NCBI RefSeq assembly: GCF_032854445.1 | Contig: NC_088297.1 | Span: 24,875,127-24,939,126, forward strand | Length of the DNA: 64,000 nucleotides | Direction: 5' to 3' | From: Liolophura sinensis | Lineage: Eukaryota > Mollusca > Polyplacophora > Chitonida > Chitonidae | Shown: piece by piece, positions 13,401 through 28,400 of the stretch | How positions within the stretch are numbered: the stretch's first letter is position 1 | Layout of the letters: the number at the start of each line of letters is the position of its first letter | Program-made: the position numbers and the translations under genes | Notes under the pieces: generated by a model | Seen by the model: the letters and a program-made list of their open reading frames with translations, nothing else | Database searches by the model: none | What the model was told of the DNA's origin: nothing

Positions 13401-16400
13401 AACACCCTGTAAAGTTCATTTTCAACAGTCGCAAAGGATATCCATTCTGGAGGCATTTGGATAACCATGACTTCCAATTCAATGCGCCTAGAAGTTTGAA
13501 AATCTACCTACGGGGAATTTACTACCCTGGCTTTCAGAATATGGAAAAAATAAATAGCTTCAATATTTTTTGAGATATATGCCCCTAAAAATTGTGTTTC
13601 GTTCAATGCACTTTCTTATTTTCAGTAAGCTGCCATAGGTCATGTGATAGATTTAGGAGATATTTGTTGCCTGATTAATATTATTGATGTATATGACAAT
13701 TTGCAGAAGAAAGTCTGACCATTTTGAGGTATTATTATTCATCTAGTTGGTGTCCAGGACAAAAGAGCAGACATTTTACCTCGTTTTTGTCTTAACTGAT
13801 CCCCATGTTGACAGCTGAACACCTCTTTGACATTTTTTCCACATCTACATACATCTATTAGCCAACTATGGTAGAAAATTCAAGAGTTTTTCTGAACTCC
13901 TACTTCTACCACATATTTTGTGTTCTTGTGGCAGGGGACTTGCTTCAGGGACCACTGAAGTATCATGCTGAAGACACCAGACATGACACCTCACTCAGTC
14001 ACAGGGCCAATTTGTCCTGTTTCCTTGCTCTAACCCCTCAGTGCTGAGTGCAAAGCGATGCAGGCCCAAGTACCATTTTTGAAGTCTTTGTTATGACCCC
14101 ACCCGGGTTTGATCCCAAGTCTCCCGAATTTAAGGCAGACACAATATCATGGATAACCTAAAATGTGTTAGAACAACTCTTATGCCGTAACTTCTAAATT
14201 CTGTATTTGTTCTAATTTAATTTAAGGATATCGCTAACCCATAAAAATTCACACTCTACAAGTAAAACCCATGTCTACGTTATGGACAAGGCAGTAAATT
14301 AACCCCTAAACTGCCGTTCATTTATATGAAATAATATACTGTCTATAGCAAAATCGCCACACTACTCAACAACTCTCTTGTCATAACTTCTAAATTCTGC
14401 ATTGACAGTTCATCAATAAAACACATTTTTGATTAAATCTTGACACTGAGCCTGAGACTTCATTATAATTTATGTGTATATTGAATTTTAATCAGCGTGA
14501 CTGCTCTTTGTACACATGATAAAAGCACAAGTACTCACCTTAATTTCCATTTCTATGACGTTCTCTTTCGTGGGATTCTCTGGGTCTTTCATTATCTCAT
14601 CTAACAAAACAGCCTTGATCTGAAGATCATTGAACTGGCAGATGTAACTGCTGCTGACAATTGGCTCCTGAAATAAACCAAAGATTAACCAGTCAAAATT
14701 GAGTTAAAAATTCCAAAATATTGAGGGTTTCTATGGGAAACTTAAAGAGTAGTCAAACATTGAAGTACATACATGTCTCATACTTTCACACATACTTTCT
14801 CAAATGGGTACAGAATCAATGCTGACTGGCTGGCTGGCAGTAGAAATAGGGTTTCCTGTGTTAAACCCTGCAGCCTTGGTCAAGCTTGCATAACTGGCTG
14901 GCAGTAGAAATAGGGTTTCCTGTGTTAAACACTGCAGCCTTGGTCAAGCTGGAATAACTGGCTGGCAGTAGAAATAGGGTTTCCTGTGTTAAACACTGCA
15001 GCCTTGGTCATGCTTGCATAACTGGCTGGCAGTAGAAATAGGGTTTCCTGTGTTAAACCCTGCAGCCTTGGTCAAGCTGGAATAACTGGCTGGCAGTAGA
15101 AATAGGGTTTCCTGTGTTAAACCCTGCAGCCTTGGTCAAGCTTGCATAGCTGGCTGGCAGTAGAAATAGGGTTTCCTGTGTTAAACACTGCAGCCTTGGT
15201 CAAGCTTGCATAACTGGCTGGCAGTAGAAATAGGGTTTCCTGTGTTAAACACTGCAGCCTTGGTCAAGCTTGCATAACTGGCTGGCAGTAGAAATAGGGT
15301 TTCCTGTGTCAAACCCTGCAGCCTTGGTCATGCTTGAATAACTGGCTGGCAGTAGAAATAGGGTTTCCTGTGTTAAACCCTGCAGCCTTGGTCAAGCTTG
15401 CATAACTGGCTGGCAGTAGAAATAGGGTTTCCTGTGTTAAACCCTGCAGCCTTGGTCAAGCTTGCATAACTGGCTGGCAGTAGAAATAGGGTTTCCTGTG
15501 TTAAACCCTGCAGCCTTGGTCATGCTTGCATAACTGGCTGGCAGCAGAAATAGGGTTTCCTGTGTTAAACCCTGCAGCCTTGGTCAAGCTTGCATAAATC
15601 TGCCAACTAAAATTCAACTTCGGCAAGGCATAGCCTATCACATCAGCCAATGAGAATGGATGCTGTATCTCTTTTTATTTTAGATAGCAAACGTCACCAA
15701 AACAGTGAAAGTATGTTAAAGAGATTAACAATTGTTTACAATATCATATTAATTGGCAGATGTAACTGGTAAACGTAACAAAAAAGATTTTTTTTTTTTT
15801 TAAATCTTCCAGGTATAACACAGAGCATGTTATGGATGAGATTTATCACCAATGACAAAACATTTTTGTTCTACAATATAATACAAGTTTGTGGAGTTAT
15901 TTCCCCTTACCTCAGGATCCAGTCCCCTGAATATGTACATCCTAGTCTTCTCCATCATGGCAAACAGCTCAGCATTATCCTGCAACAACAGCAGCACCAT
16001 AAACATTTACTGATTTACCCACGAGCTTTCTTATTCCTATAATGTTGAACTGAATGAGAACGGTACTCATGATTATTTCAGCTTGTAGACTGACGGCATG
16101 CATTTAACCTTAGTTGTTCATTACACGCCTGTTTTTGCTGAATAGCTATAGTGTCGTTCTACACGACAACAACAACAACAGCAACAACACATCACCACCT
16201 AACATGACATGCTGGAAAAAGGCCATGGTTGGTGTACAGTCCAGACCACCAGCCCTTGACCTCAAGGGTTGCCAGTTCAAATCCATCTCTTGTTGGTTTG
16301 TCTACAGCCTGTTTTCACAATGAAGACTACAACCTGGGGACGTATTGGGCAACTAGAGACAACACTTACATCTGCCCAGCGCATGTCCCACACGTCTTTG

Positions 16401-19400
16401 CGTTCAAACTTGAGGTGTTCCCCGGTGACCTCCTTCCCATCCGCATCATGAACCCGTGACTCAAGATCAAAGAACGTCAAAACCCCAGCAATGTCGATGA
16501 TAGCAAGGCGCCTGAAACACAAAACCAGTAGAGATTCAAACTTTGAACATACATGTAGTTTCATGCTTAATTCTTTTTCTTCTGTTCAATGATCAATCCC
16601 AGTGGCACAGTTTTAATCAACAATGTGCTCTTTATACAAATAATTCATGATACAACAGAAACTATTATTTTTCATACTAGTCTTCAGTCTGCAATGAATC
16701 AAGAGTTTTCTTTCTTAGTGAATTTCACCTTTGGACAGCAGACAGCCAGACACCAACAGACTAACTCCTCTCTACTTAAATCTCTATTCCCTCCTCAAAA
16801 TACATGCAGTACCACTATCAAGTTCCATCCACTTGCCCTGTTGTCATGGTATGTCGATACAGAGGGCTGGTTCATAACCAGCCAAACACCTTTACAACAT
16901 CTCCACAAGCTAGCAGTCCACCACTAGCCTGCCAGTGGTTTGCCTGTGGTGTACTCGTTGAATGAACGGTTCTAAGACACTTAAACTGCAACAACGTTAC
17001 ATTTAGTTGATGACCACATCAAGATCTTTCTGCCCTCATCGGATGAGGGCTAAATGAATGGTAATAACGGATGGTACAATGCATGCATGGCTCTGCTGTT
17101 GCAATACTGAGCTAGTGGCTGGCTGATACAGTATGTATCCAACCCAAGGCCTGTACTTACGTGGTGTTACAATTGATGGAGAGCTGATGAGGACGGCAGT
17201 TCAGCAGATGCTTGTTTGTCAGATTTACCATCGGCAAGCCGTAGCGATTCACTGTCCCTGATTCACGACCCTGTAAACCACACATTCACTGTTTACTATC
17301 ACCATCCAGTACAGGCTTGTATTTGAACATGCATTTCGTTGTCATCAACCACTTCTGTAAAGTAGTACAGCAAATAACCTAAAATTTTGCCTCCAAAAAT
17401 TACATTTTAGGTGAAAAAATAAATGCCATAATATATTACTTTTGATACTGAAACCTACACTTTTCCCATGGTTGTAATCCTGCCTTCCAAATGTTCCAAA
17501 GATCACCAGACCTTTCAGAATCACGCAACGTGCATCTCAACCATGCGTGAAATTACAGGTCATTTACCGCACCGTACATGGTGCGTATTTTCTATTTCCT
17601 CTCATGAACAAAAATGATAACTAAACATGTACTGTAACATTCAAAACATGAAAACATGAAAACAAGAGAAATACCTCTTCACGAAATTCTGTCATCGAAC
17701 CTGTCACATGAATAGCTTAGTCATGTTTTCCCCAATTCTAATGCATTCCATCAATGATCTTAGCTTCTCTAATAAGGGCAACTGCCTTGGGTCAACTCAC
17801 ATATAAACTTGCAGACTACACAGAGAGATCTCACAATAAACTGTAAATTTTCAACCTTTTCCATTGCTAAAGCATGTTTTTCAGTGGAATTTCTGAATAC
17901 ATTTATTATGAAAATGACCATAAGAAATGATTAATTTGTGTTATTAAAGATCCAAGCTTGATTAATCTGTGCAAATGGTTTCTCTACAGTCCACAGTCCT
18001 CTCAGAATGTTTCAAAATATTGGTGGCAGATGGGGTTGAAAATGTTGAGGAATTAGGGTACTTACAACAATGAGAGCCTTATCAGAGGCACATATACAGG
18101 AGATTGGATCCTCTGTGTTCTGTAAAACCAAAAACCATGTATCAAAAGACAGAGCACAATAGCCAGTAAATCCATTTCATATTATCATTTTGAATCAAAT
18201 TAGATTTTGTATTTACCTGTTGGTTTACATGCATAAGAAGGTAGGTGGACATAAGTTAAATGTTACAGTTAAGAAAAATCCTCATGCAAAGTTACTGATC
18301 CATACTGAAAACAGTGGCCATACATGTACCCTTGTCACTTGAAAACATTAAATATATCTTTACAGTCTCCTATAATTTGTTTTGTTATGCATTTGCAAGT
18401 ATTTCGATATTTTTTGTTCATGGATTGAAATGATAATAAAAAATATTTCCTTTTGTTCATGGCATGAAATGATAATAAAAATATTCCTTTATTTATTTAT
18501 TTTTATTCCTGACTTGAAACGATAATGGTTGCCACTAATATATAAACTTTGCCTAACAACAACCACACTGTATCAGGGTCATATTTAAACAACAACTGGC
18601 TTTAAACTCACCACAAAGGCTTTGCTGAAATCTATAGTATCCTGTGGCCCACCTGTGGGCAAGTCATCAATGTGATATAACCTGGAAAATAAGGAGGACA
18701 GAGACTAAAACAGGAGGAAAACTACAGTATACCTACAGGTTAGTTTCGAGTTTGAGTGAGTGAGTGAGTGAGTGCGGGATTGTGGTTTAACATCGTACTT
18801 AACAATTCCTCAGTCATATGACGACGAAGGAGTGCTTAGAGTGCATGTAATGTGCCTACTTGTTGCAGGTTGCATTTCCACTGCTCTTTTGCCTAGTGCT
18901 GCCGCACTGAGACAACTTACCAAAGGCAAGTAAGCTGCCCCACCCCAACCATATACTGATACAGGTCAACCAGTCGTTGCACTTCCCCCTTAATCCTGAA
19001 TGCCTAGCGAGGAAGCTGCAACTTCCTCTTTTAAGGCCTTAGGTGTGAGCTGACCCTGCATCCCCTGAAGTGCCATAAGTGGTAATGTCACGGCACAAAA
19101 GGATGTCACGATGTCAAATCAAGCAATTCCCTCATTGCACATGTGGATCACAAACAACTAAAGAGTTAAACTTAATAAATAAATAAAGAAAAAAACATAC
19201 ATGCACACTTATAAACGCAAAAAAAAAAATAAGCACATTATATTTGATCGTGATGAAAAATGCAGTCCTTTATGTGCTCAATGATATTTTAATGTGATAA
19301 TTTCAGTTTACATGTGAATGAATAATTTCAGAGAATGTTGTACATTCCATAATGTCACACGGATTAATGACAAACGCATCTCCACAAGGGAACACTAACA

Positions 19401-22400
19401 CACACATACAAGTAAGCACACTACACAACAGAGTACATGATAGCCTCCGCCACTAACCTCTCTGTTCCAGTTTTTCGTTTGCCGGACATTTCCAAAGCCA
19501 CCATTTTCTTGGGATTTTTGAATTGCCAGGTGTAAAAGGCTTCTTTTGACGCTGCGATGATGTGCGACCGTGTCATCGTCAGGTAGGCGGGGTCAATCTC
19601 AATGTACTTAGAGTCCAGAGGCGTGCCAATTGAGTTACACAGCACTAGTACATACTGTCAATAAAGAGAAATAAATCATTTACCATCAATCTGGCTTTAC
19701 ATTTCAAAGTGATACAGTTGCTGATTGGCTGGTGTGAGAAACAGGCATCCATGCCTAGGCTAAGCTCCATATAAGGTAGGGTTGGTTTATCCATGTGTGA
19801 CCGAGACTAGCCTTTAACCACGAAAATCCTATCTCAACTGTCAGCATGGCTTCAGCATTGGTTTAAAAGAAATGCAATTTCTGTAACCCTGTAAGGTGGC
19901 ATCAGCGTGAAGCATCACCTCAAGTCATTGTTACCTCAAAACTTTACTCTAGCACAATGTCTGCAGTGTCACAATACGTCAGTTTTTTTCTGTTGCTTTT
20001 ATAATGACATTATTATGACGAGTTTAGAAAAGAGCATCTAACATCAATATAATGGCATCCTGGGCCTGCAGACGAGGGTTTGACAGGTCCCAGTAAGAGC
20101 CGGTTAACATTTAAACATACCATATGAGCATTTTTTGTAATAAACAACACATTCAAAAGTTTGTTTTATTTTAGACACAACACTAATTTTTCCACACTTT
20201 AAAACGGCAAAAAATTACAAATGAGTATGATGAAATCACACCTGTCCAGGAAGTTCATCTGCTTTTGTTGCCAGGCAACAGTAATCACCACACGCTGTTA
20301 TAGAGATCAGGTTCTTCACGTACTTGACATATTTCTGAAAATAGAAAACCATGTAGAGTCAGGAATGTCCCTTTAAGATTTCATAATCAAACCATTCCTT
20401 GTTATCAGAGCTTGACATATTTCTAAAAACAGAAAACCATGTAGAGTCAGGAATGTCCCAGGAAGATTTCATAGTCAAACCATTAGGTGTTATCTGAGCT
20501 TGACATATTTCTGAGAGCAGAAAACCATGCAGAGTCATGAATGTCCCAGGAAGATTTCATAATCAAACCATTCCTTGTTATCAGAGCTTGACATATTTCT
20601 CACAACAGAAAACCATGTAGAGTCAGGAATGTCCCAGGAAGATTTCATAATCAAACCATTCCTTGTTATCAGAGCTTGACATATAATAATATTACTGTTA
20701 CAATTACTGCATTTCACCTAAAGCTTGGTATGTAACACTGCTCTTTCAGATTCACATAAATGCCTTAAAAAGATAATTTTCATGATAACACCTGATTTGT
20801 ATCAAAAAGAAATTAATCAAACTTCACAAAAACCTCTTAAATGGCCCCATAAGGTGGGTAAATCAATCAGAATCATGCAAAATGTGTCACTTACTGCAAA
20901 ATGCAAAACTTAACAGAGAAGAAAATTTTAATATCAAACAAATACCACTCAAAAGAGTATGCATTTTCTCACATATGCATGCCATAAAAAAATTCTAAAA
21001 AAATTTGTACTTCACACTGATAAATTATAAATAAAGTCAGCGCCAAAATCCACTGTGCGCATCTCCATTTTGCCTAAGAACTATTCCTGAATTCTTCTGT
21101 GTTAGCAGGAGAATTTCTGTCGGCAACCACCGAAGTACATTTCCAGTAGAAAATGTGCATGACCTGCCAACTGCTCATACTTCACATTGCTTTGGTGATT
21201 TCTGCTTGACGATCGGGAAACCAAAATCTTGGGTGTAGGTTCCTAGTTTACACGAACAAGCCAGCAGTTTTATCGACTTTCACTGGCTGAGAGGCAACAC
21301 ACCCCAGGTTTAAATTCCAGGGTGTTAAAGATGGACGATGCAATGGACTCAGAGATTTATGCCAGCTTTGCAAAAATATTCAGCAGGCACCACCAGATAG
21401 AAAAAAATGTGGTCTTTCAGCCTGTGGTGTCATTTTTAAAATTTTCTTCTCCTTTAAGATCGAATACAGCAGAAAATTTCACGAAATTTGATGTATCACT
21501 AAATTTTTACAGCAATGACACGTGACACTTCAACATAAAACTAGAATGATTTTATCCTTTAAGGCAGCAGAGACCTACAGCTGCATGTCAAATTCTTCCG
21601 TTCTTGTCTGTGAACGTGAGTACACTTTTGCATTAATAACTAGTGCAGTGCTCACTGAAAATAATTCATGCGTGGGCTTTTCTTTAGGGCCAATATGAAG
21701 TCAATGGGATGAATGGTCGTGGAGAAAGTCAAAGGGAGAACAAACACACTGAGAGATTTCTTCCTTTACAGTTCAGTAGCCAAATGTAACTCATAAGATA
21801 ACTTCTGACTTATTTATGTGATTGGTTTTATGGCATACTTGAGAATATTTCATTTATCCAACGGCAGCCAGCATTATGGTAGAAGGGGGGGGGGGGGGAA
21901 CCCACGACCATCTGCAGGTTGCTGGCATACTTTCCTACGTACAGCTGGAGAGTAAGCCAGTGAAGCGACCACACTGGAGAGCGGCTCCTGGGTCATTGTG
22001 CCATGCTAGCATGCTAACCTCGGCCACAATAATTTCTTATTGGAATCAAACTTGAAATTCGACCGTGACATGAAATCAATTCTGAAACCCCTTTACTTTC
22101 CGTATGATAAGTTTGTTATTCCACAAAGTACAACACATGACAACTTACCTCTCCATTTTTTGTGTCCCAGAAAATGACGCAGTGCTCAGATCTGTCAGGT
22201 TTGGTGAAGGAATACACCACAGTGTTGGAGCAGTAACCCCACTGGAAGTAAAATTCAAAATCAAACATTCTGTAATTTGATTGGTGTATAATTCCAAACT
22301 CTTTTTGTATTACACAAATACAGCCAGTTTTAAGGGTCTAGGAAACAAGAGTGCCCATTGCAAGTACCTGACTAATTATCAATATAACAAAAACAACTTC

Positions 22401-25400
22401 ATGTACCCTAAATGATCTAAAATTTGACTGTCAAAGGTGCATTTTTAGAGGCAAATAAATATCACATCATTATCCCATGCTCATGGCAAAACCTCAAAAT
22501 GCCTTTCTAGAATCAACAGAACTCTCTGAATCAGGAAAAAAATGACCAAGTTAGTCATGGACGAAACTGATGGTCATTTAGAGTACATCATGTCAGTGGG
22601 AAGCAAAGTGAAAGCCCACAAACTTCATGTCAGACTACATCAACTCTCGTATCAGCACTGTCTACTGCTTAGGTGTTGGAAATAACTTTCCAAATAACTT
22701 TCAAAACTGAAATATCTTCCAAAATTGAAACACCTTTCAAAATTGAAATAACTTTCAAAATAATGTTACACATGGAAAGTTTCCTGATGGTAGTCCAAAT
22801 TACACTGCCAAACCACAGAAACTGTGCTGTCCTACAACACTGACACATGAAATGCGATCTAAGGGATGCTTTCACACAACACGCTTTTACAACAACATTG
22901 CCAAGGCATCATAATGTAGACAAAACAAAGAAATGAATTTGTCATCCTACCTGTCATGTGGGTAAGTTAGATACGTTATTCTCCAAATCTAGAGAGGATT
23001 TATACGTTCAGACACAGCTGCTCTGGAGAATGAATTGACTTGTAAAATGTAAATGGATTCACAAGGTCGTGAGGGTTGCCCAATTTCCTTACAGTACGCA
23101 CCTTGTAGTCTGGTCGAATGTTAGCAAAGTAGATGAAGGAGTCGACGGCGAGGGCTACTCTTAGACTTCCCCCCTCCCAGGAACAACTGAACATCTGCTT
23201 ACCAGGCACCTTCAGCGTCCGCAGGTGCTGGTGGAAAGATAAAGATTAGTTTATTTATTTTTTTTTATTTATTTTGATTGATGTTTTTTTTACGCTGCAC
23301 TCAAGAATATTTCACTTATACGACAGCGGTCAGCATTACGGTGGGAGGAAACTAGGCAGAACCCAAGGGAAACTCACAACCATCTGCAAGTTGCTGCCTG
23401 ACCTTCCCGCATATGGTTAGGGAGGAAGGCAGCATGAGCTGGACTTGACTGAATTCACAGAAACCTCACAGGTTAGAGGCTCCTGGGTCATTGCACCACC
23501 CTGGTATGCTAATCACCTTTGTCACAGAGACCCCATGATATAATTTATTGTTAAATGCCATAATCATGAATTTTTCACGGATATGACGTCCGTCAGAATT
23601 GTCAATGTGTTAAGGATAAATCATCACCCTTTGACAGGTATCAGACAAATCTTTGGACTTCAAGCAAGTAAATAGCCAGCCCCTTGGCTGGATTTGACCC
23701 TTCTTGCTACCTCACAAAATATCAATTCAGGCATGACTAGCTTTTTCATTTATTTCGCTGTTGTTTAATGCAATACTCACACGATAATTTTTTCACTTCA
23801 TACACGTACAATGGCAGTCAGTACAATGGATGAATTATGCCCAGGGTAAACCACCAACCTTTTGGCAAGTTACTGATAAACTTTCTCACGTGATGTGCAG
23901 ATCAGATATGCACACTATACTGTAGGAAGAAGAGTGGTTTTCAACATCTAGACTAAGCAAACACTAACGGAGTTAGGCAGAATTATAATACAATGTAGCT
24001 AGCTAGGCAGTCATGACTCATATGGCTGAGATATTTTATTATAGGCTTCTGCAATGCCAACAGCCAAAAGGAATGACCAGATATTATCTTACCTCTCCAA
24101 ATGGGGTGTAAAACTGTACAACATTGACGTCCTTCTCCTGCCCTGAGGTCTTCTGTGACCCAGCCACGGCTAAGACAGAGCCCGAGTGATTCCACCCCGT
24201 CTGTGCCACCTGCATCCCTGTGTCTATGAGGATTGGGTCTGTGGGGGGGAAACAGTTGAGGTTAGGTGTGGGGAGTGCTATAATCGTGCCTGTCTGTGTC
24301 ACCAGGAGGGTTTTCATGAGACAGAGCTTACTGTAGGTCATTCTCCTAAATACAATATCTCCAGCCATTGAAATCCACTGAAACATTTGCACAAGGATGC
24401 AATTACGTTTTCTTTTTCGTCCAGTACTTTGTCACAAATACCCAGAATTATGATATGTAAGTCAAGAAATAAAAAAATTTATGTTGCAAAAAGAATTTTG
24501 ATGGGAATTTTTTTTAGATACTTTCAGAATTTAAAAGACACATCATTAAAATCGATGAATAAATTTATCATAATTCAGGTGATTAAAACCAAATTATATG
24601 TAATTAAATACATAGATCAATCAAAATTAAAAGAAATTTATTAAATTGAAAACAATATAAACAACACATAGACTGACACACAGAGTTATACAAATGATCA
24701 GATATTTCAAATGCTTTTCACAAATGAGATCAAAAAGGTGGCTTACTTTCATCATTCTCGTGCTTCATGATCTGGCATCGTCCGTTGTCGAAGCAGACAG
24801 AGAGGGAGGGGCAGTTAGGCTCCAGGTAGCCGTGCATACCATTGTACCACTCCAGTCCTGAGATGTGGATAGACCCTGACACACTGCCCAGGCAGTACAC
24901 CTGTAGCTTGGACTGTAACAAACCATGGCTGTCATTTAGTACAGATAGAGAGGGAGGGGCAGTTAGGCTCCAGGTAGCCGTGCATACCATTGTACCACTC
25001 CAGTCCTGAGATGTGGATAGACCCTGACACATTGCCCAGGCAGTACACCTGTAGCTTGGACTGTAACAAACCATGGCTGTCATTTAGTACACACAGAGAG
25101 GGAGGGGCAGTTAGGCTCCAGGTAGCCGTGCATACCATTGTACCACTCCAGTCCTGAGATGTGGATAGACCCTGACACACTGCCCAGGCAGTACACCTGT
25201 AGCTTGGACTGTAACAAACCATGGCTGTCATTTAGTACACACAGAGAGGGAGGGGCAGTTAGGCTCCAGGTAGCCGTGCATACAATTGTACCACTCCAGT
25301 CCTGAGATGTGGATAGACCCTGACACACTGCCCAGGCAGTACACCTGCAGCTTGGACTGTAACAAACCATGGCTGTCATTTAGTACAGACAGAGAGGGAG

Positions 25401-28400
25401 GGACAGTTAGGCTCCAGGTAGGCGTGCATACAATTGTACCACTCAAGTCCTGATATGTGGATAGACCCTGACACACTGCCCAGGCAGTACACCTGTAGCT
25501 TGGACTGTAACAAACCATGGCTGTCATTTAGTACAGATAGAGAGGGAGGGGCAGTTAGGCTCCAGGTAGCCGTGCATACCATTGTACCACTCCAGTCCTG
25601 AGATGTGGATAGACCCTGACACATTGCCCAGGCAGTACACCTGTACCTTGGACTGTAACAAACCATGGCTGTCATTTAGTACAGACAGAGAAGGAGGGGC
25701 AGTTAGGCTCCAGGTAGCCGTGCATACCATTGTACTACTCCAGTCCTGAGATGTGGATAGACCCTGACACATTGCCCAGACAGTACACTTGTATCTTGGA
25801 CTGTAACAAACCATGGCTGTCATTTAGTACAGACAAGGAAGGAGGGGCAGTTAGGCTCCAGGTAGCCGTGCATACCATTGTACCACTCAAGTACTGAGAT
25901 GTGGATAGAACCTGACACATTGCCCAGACAGTACACCTGTATCTTGGACTGTAACAAACCATGGCTGTCATTTAGTACAGACAAGGAAGGAGGGGCAGTT
26001 AGGCTCCAGGTAGCCGTGCATACCATTGTGCCACTCAAGTCCTGAGATGTGGATAGAACCTGACACATTGCCCAGACAGTACACCTGTATCTTGGACTGT
26101 AACAAACCATAGCCGTCATTTAGTACAGATAGAGAAGGGACAGTTAGGCTCCAGGTAGGCGTGCATACAATTGTACCACTCAAGTCCTGAGATGTGAAAA
26201 GACCCTGACACACTGCCCAGGCAGTACACCTGTAGCTTGGACTGTAACAAACCATGGCTGTCATTTAGTGCACTATTTTGGTCTGATTGGTGTTAAATAT
26301 CATGCTCCAAAATAATTCACTTATATGACACAGCTTACCTGCGCTGGTTCAAATGACTCTATCAAACGTATTTCTTATCTCTGACATCCATGTTATTCAA
26401 TGATCATGTTTCCTTGGTCTGAGATTTCCACTTTTTCATTTCTCGTAAGCTGGTGATCAGGTTATGGTCCAATTATAAGGCAGTATGATTCATGAAACAA
26501 TGGAATTACCATTGTAATTATAAAATCTTATATGGACGTGGCTTGAAAATGAAGTTCAGATGTAACTACTTTGCATTAAAAGAAGTGATGTTAAGTTAAT
26601 ACTGATTTGTTTAAAATTTTAGTTTAAATGACAGTGGGGTTGGAAAAAAGAAACCAGACGAAGCCAAAAGTACACAAGCACTCCTCGTTAGGAACTTCAC
26701 AGCTTTTTGGATGTATCCACATAGTTATCACATCTGTTAACACCTTACTCAAGAATTTGCCACGTATACAATGGTGGTCAGCTTTACTGGGTGGAGGAAA
26801 CTGATGAGCCAGAAGTAAACCATCAGCCTCTGGCAAGTCACTGATAAACTTTCCCACCAGGCAGATATGCTACAGACAGATGCATATCCCACTCAGTAAG
26901 ACAAATGGTCTTCAACTAACACTGTAGTATTTAATATTGTGTACTCATGATAACAGTAGGCCTTTATGTGCGAAGGTCTTCCAGCAACTGGAAGGTCGGG
27001 GGTTTACACTGGACCCCGTTTCCTCCCACCATAATGCTGGCAGCCATCATACAAGTGAAATACTCTTGAGTACGCCGTAAAACACCAATCAAACAAAAAT
27101 AAACAAATCATGATAATAGTATGTGTTTATAACTTACAATAAAATTGCCCAGGTTGTCAAAGATGTGGATCTCGCCATTAGTCATTCCAAACAGGAGTAT
27201 TTTACCATCAGGTGACCACTGAAAGAGACACAGCAAACAAATCTTACAGAAATGTATCTACTGTCTCCTGTTTCATTAAGGTAGATATACATCCAATAAG
27301 TGCCAACTGTAAGGATGATATCAGATAATAGCTTTATGCCATTTGAGCAATTTTTCAGTCATGTTGTCCTGAAACCATGTTAGAATCTCCAAGCAGTACG
27401 GTTTTAATTCATGAAAGATGGAAAAATCAAAATTCATACATAGTCCATATAAAAACATAAAACATTTATCAATGCGTTTTGATTTACATGACACATTTGT
27501 TTTGACTCGGGCACATATGTAACCTAATATCCGAAGCAAATTACTACATGACACATTTGTTTTGACTCAGGCAAAAATGTAACCTAATATCCGAAGCAAA
27601 TTACTACATGACACATTTGTTTTGACTCAGGCACATATGTAACCTAATATCCGAAGCAAATTACTACATGACACATTTGTTTTGACTCAGGCACATATGT
27701 AACCTAATATCCGAAGCAAATTACTACATGACACATTTGTTTTGACTCAGGCACATATGTAACCTAATATCCGAAGCAAATTACTACATGACACATTTGT
27801 TTTGACTCAGGCACATATGTAACCTAATATCCGAAGCAAATTACTACAGGACACATTTGTTTTGACTCAGGCACATATGTAACCTAATATCCGAAGTAAA
27901 TTACCACATGACACATTTGTTTTGACTCAGGCACATATGTAACCTAATATCTGAAGCAAATTACTACATGACATATTTGTCTTGACTCAAGCACATAAGT
28001 AACCTAATATCAGAAGCAAATTACTACACGATATATTTATTGATATCACTTCATGTAGTTCATCATTTTCCATCAGAGGAATAGACATACATGTGTCCGT
28101 TACACGAAGTTCACAGTATTAAAATTCAGGCTTACCTCCACATGAGCCAGCTGGAGCCCTCTCAGCTCTTTGCCCCAGATTCTGTTCCCATCCACTGATC
28201 CCACAATAACTGCTCCTGCGTAGACAGAAAAACAGAATTAGCTTGATATCCAGTAAATGCATTTCAATTTAAACCATTAAATCGTAAGGTCCAACTTTTG
28301 AGATAAATATTGAAGCATGGAATTTCAAATACCTCATTGCCAATTTTTGGGGACTCAATCAAAACACTGAGAAACAGTCTTCGAGATGCTATTTTTTACA

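Noticed and set aside
24730-26264. Series of 98-117 codon minus-strand frames starting MTAMVCYSP
   Set aside because: They are frame-shifted readings across the exon 8 duplication array, not separate genes.
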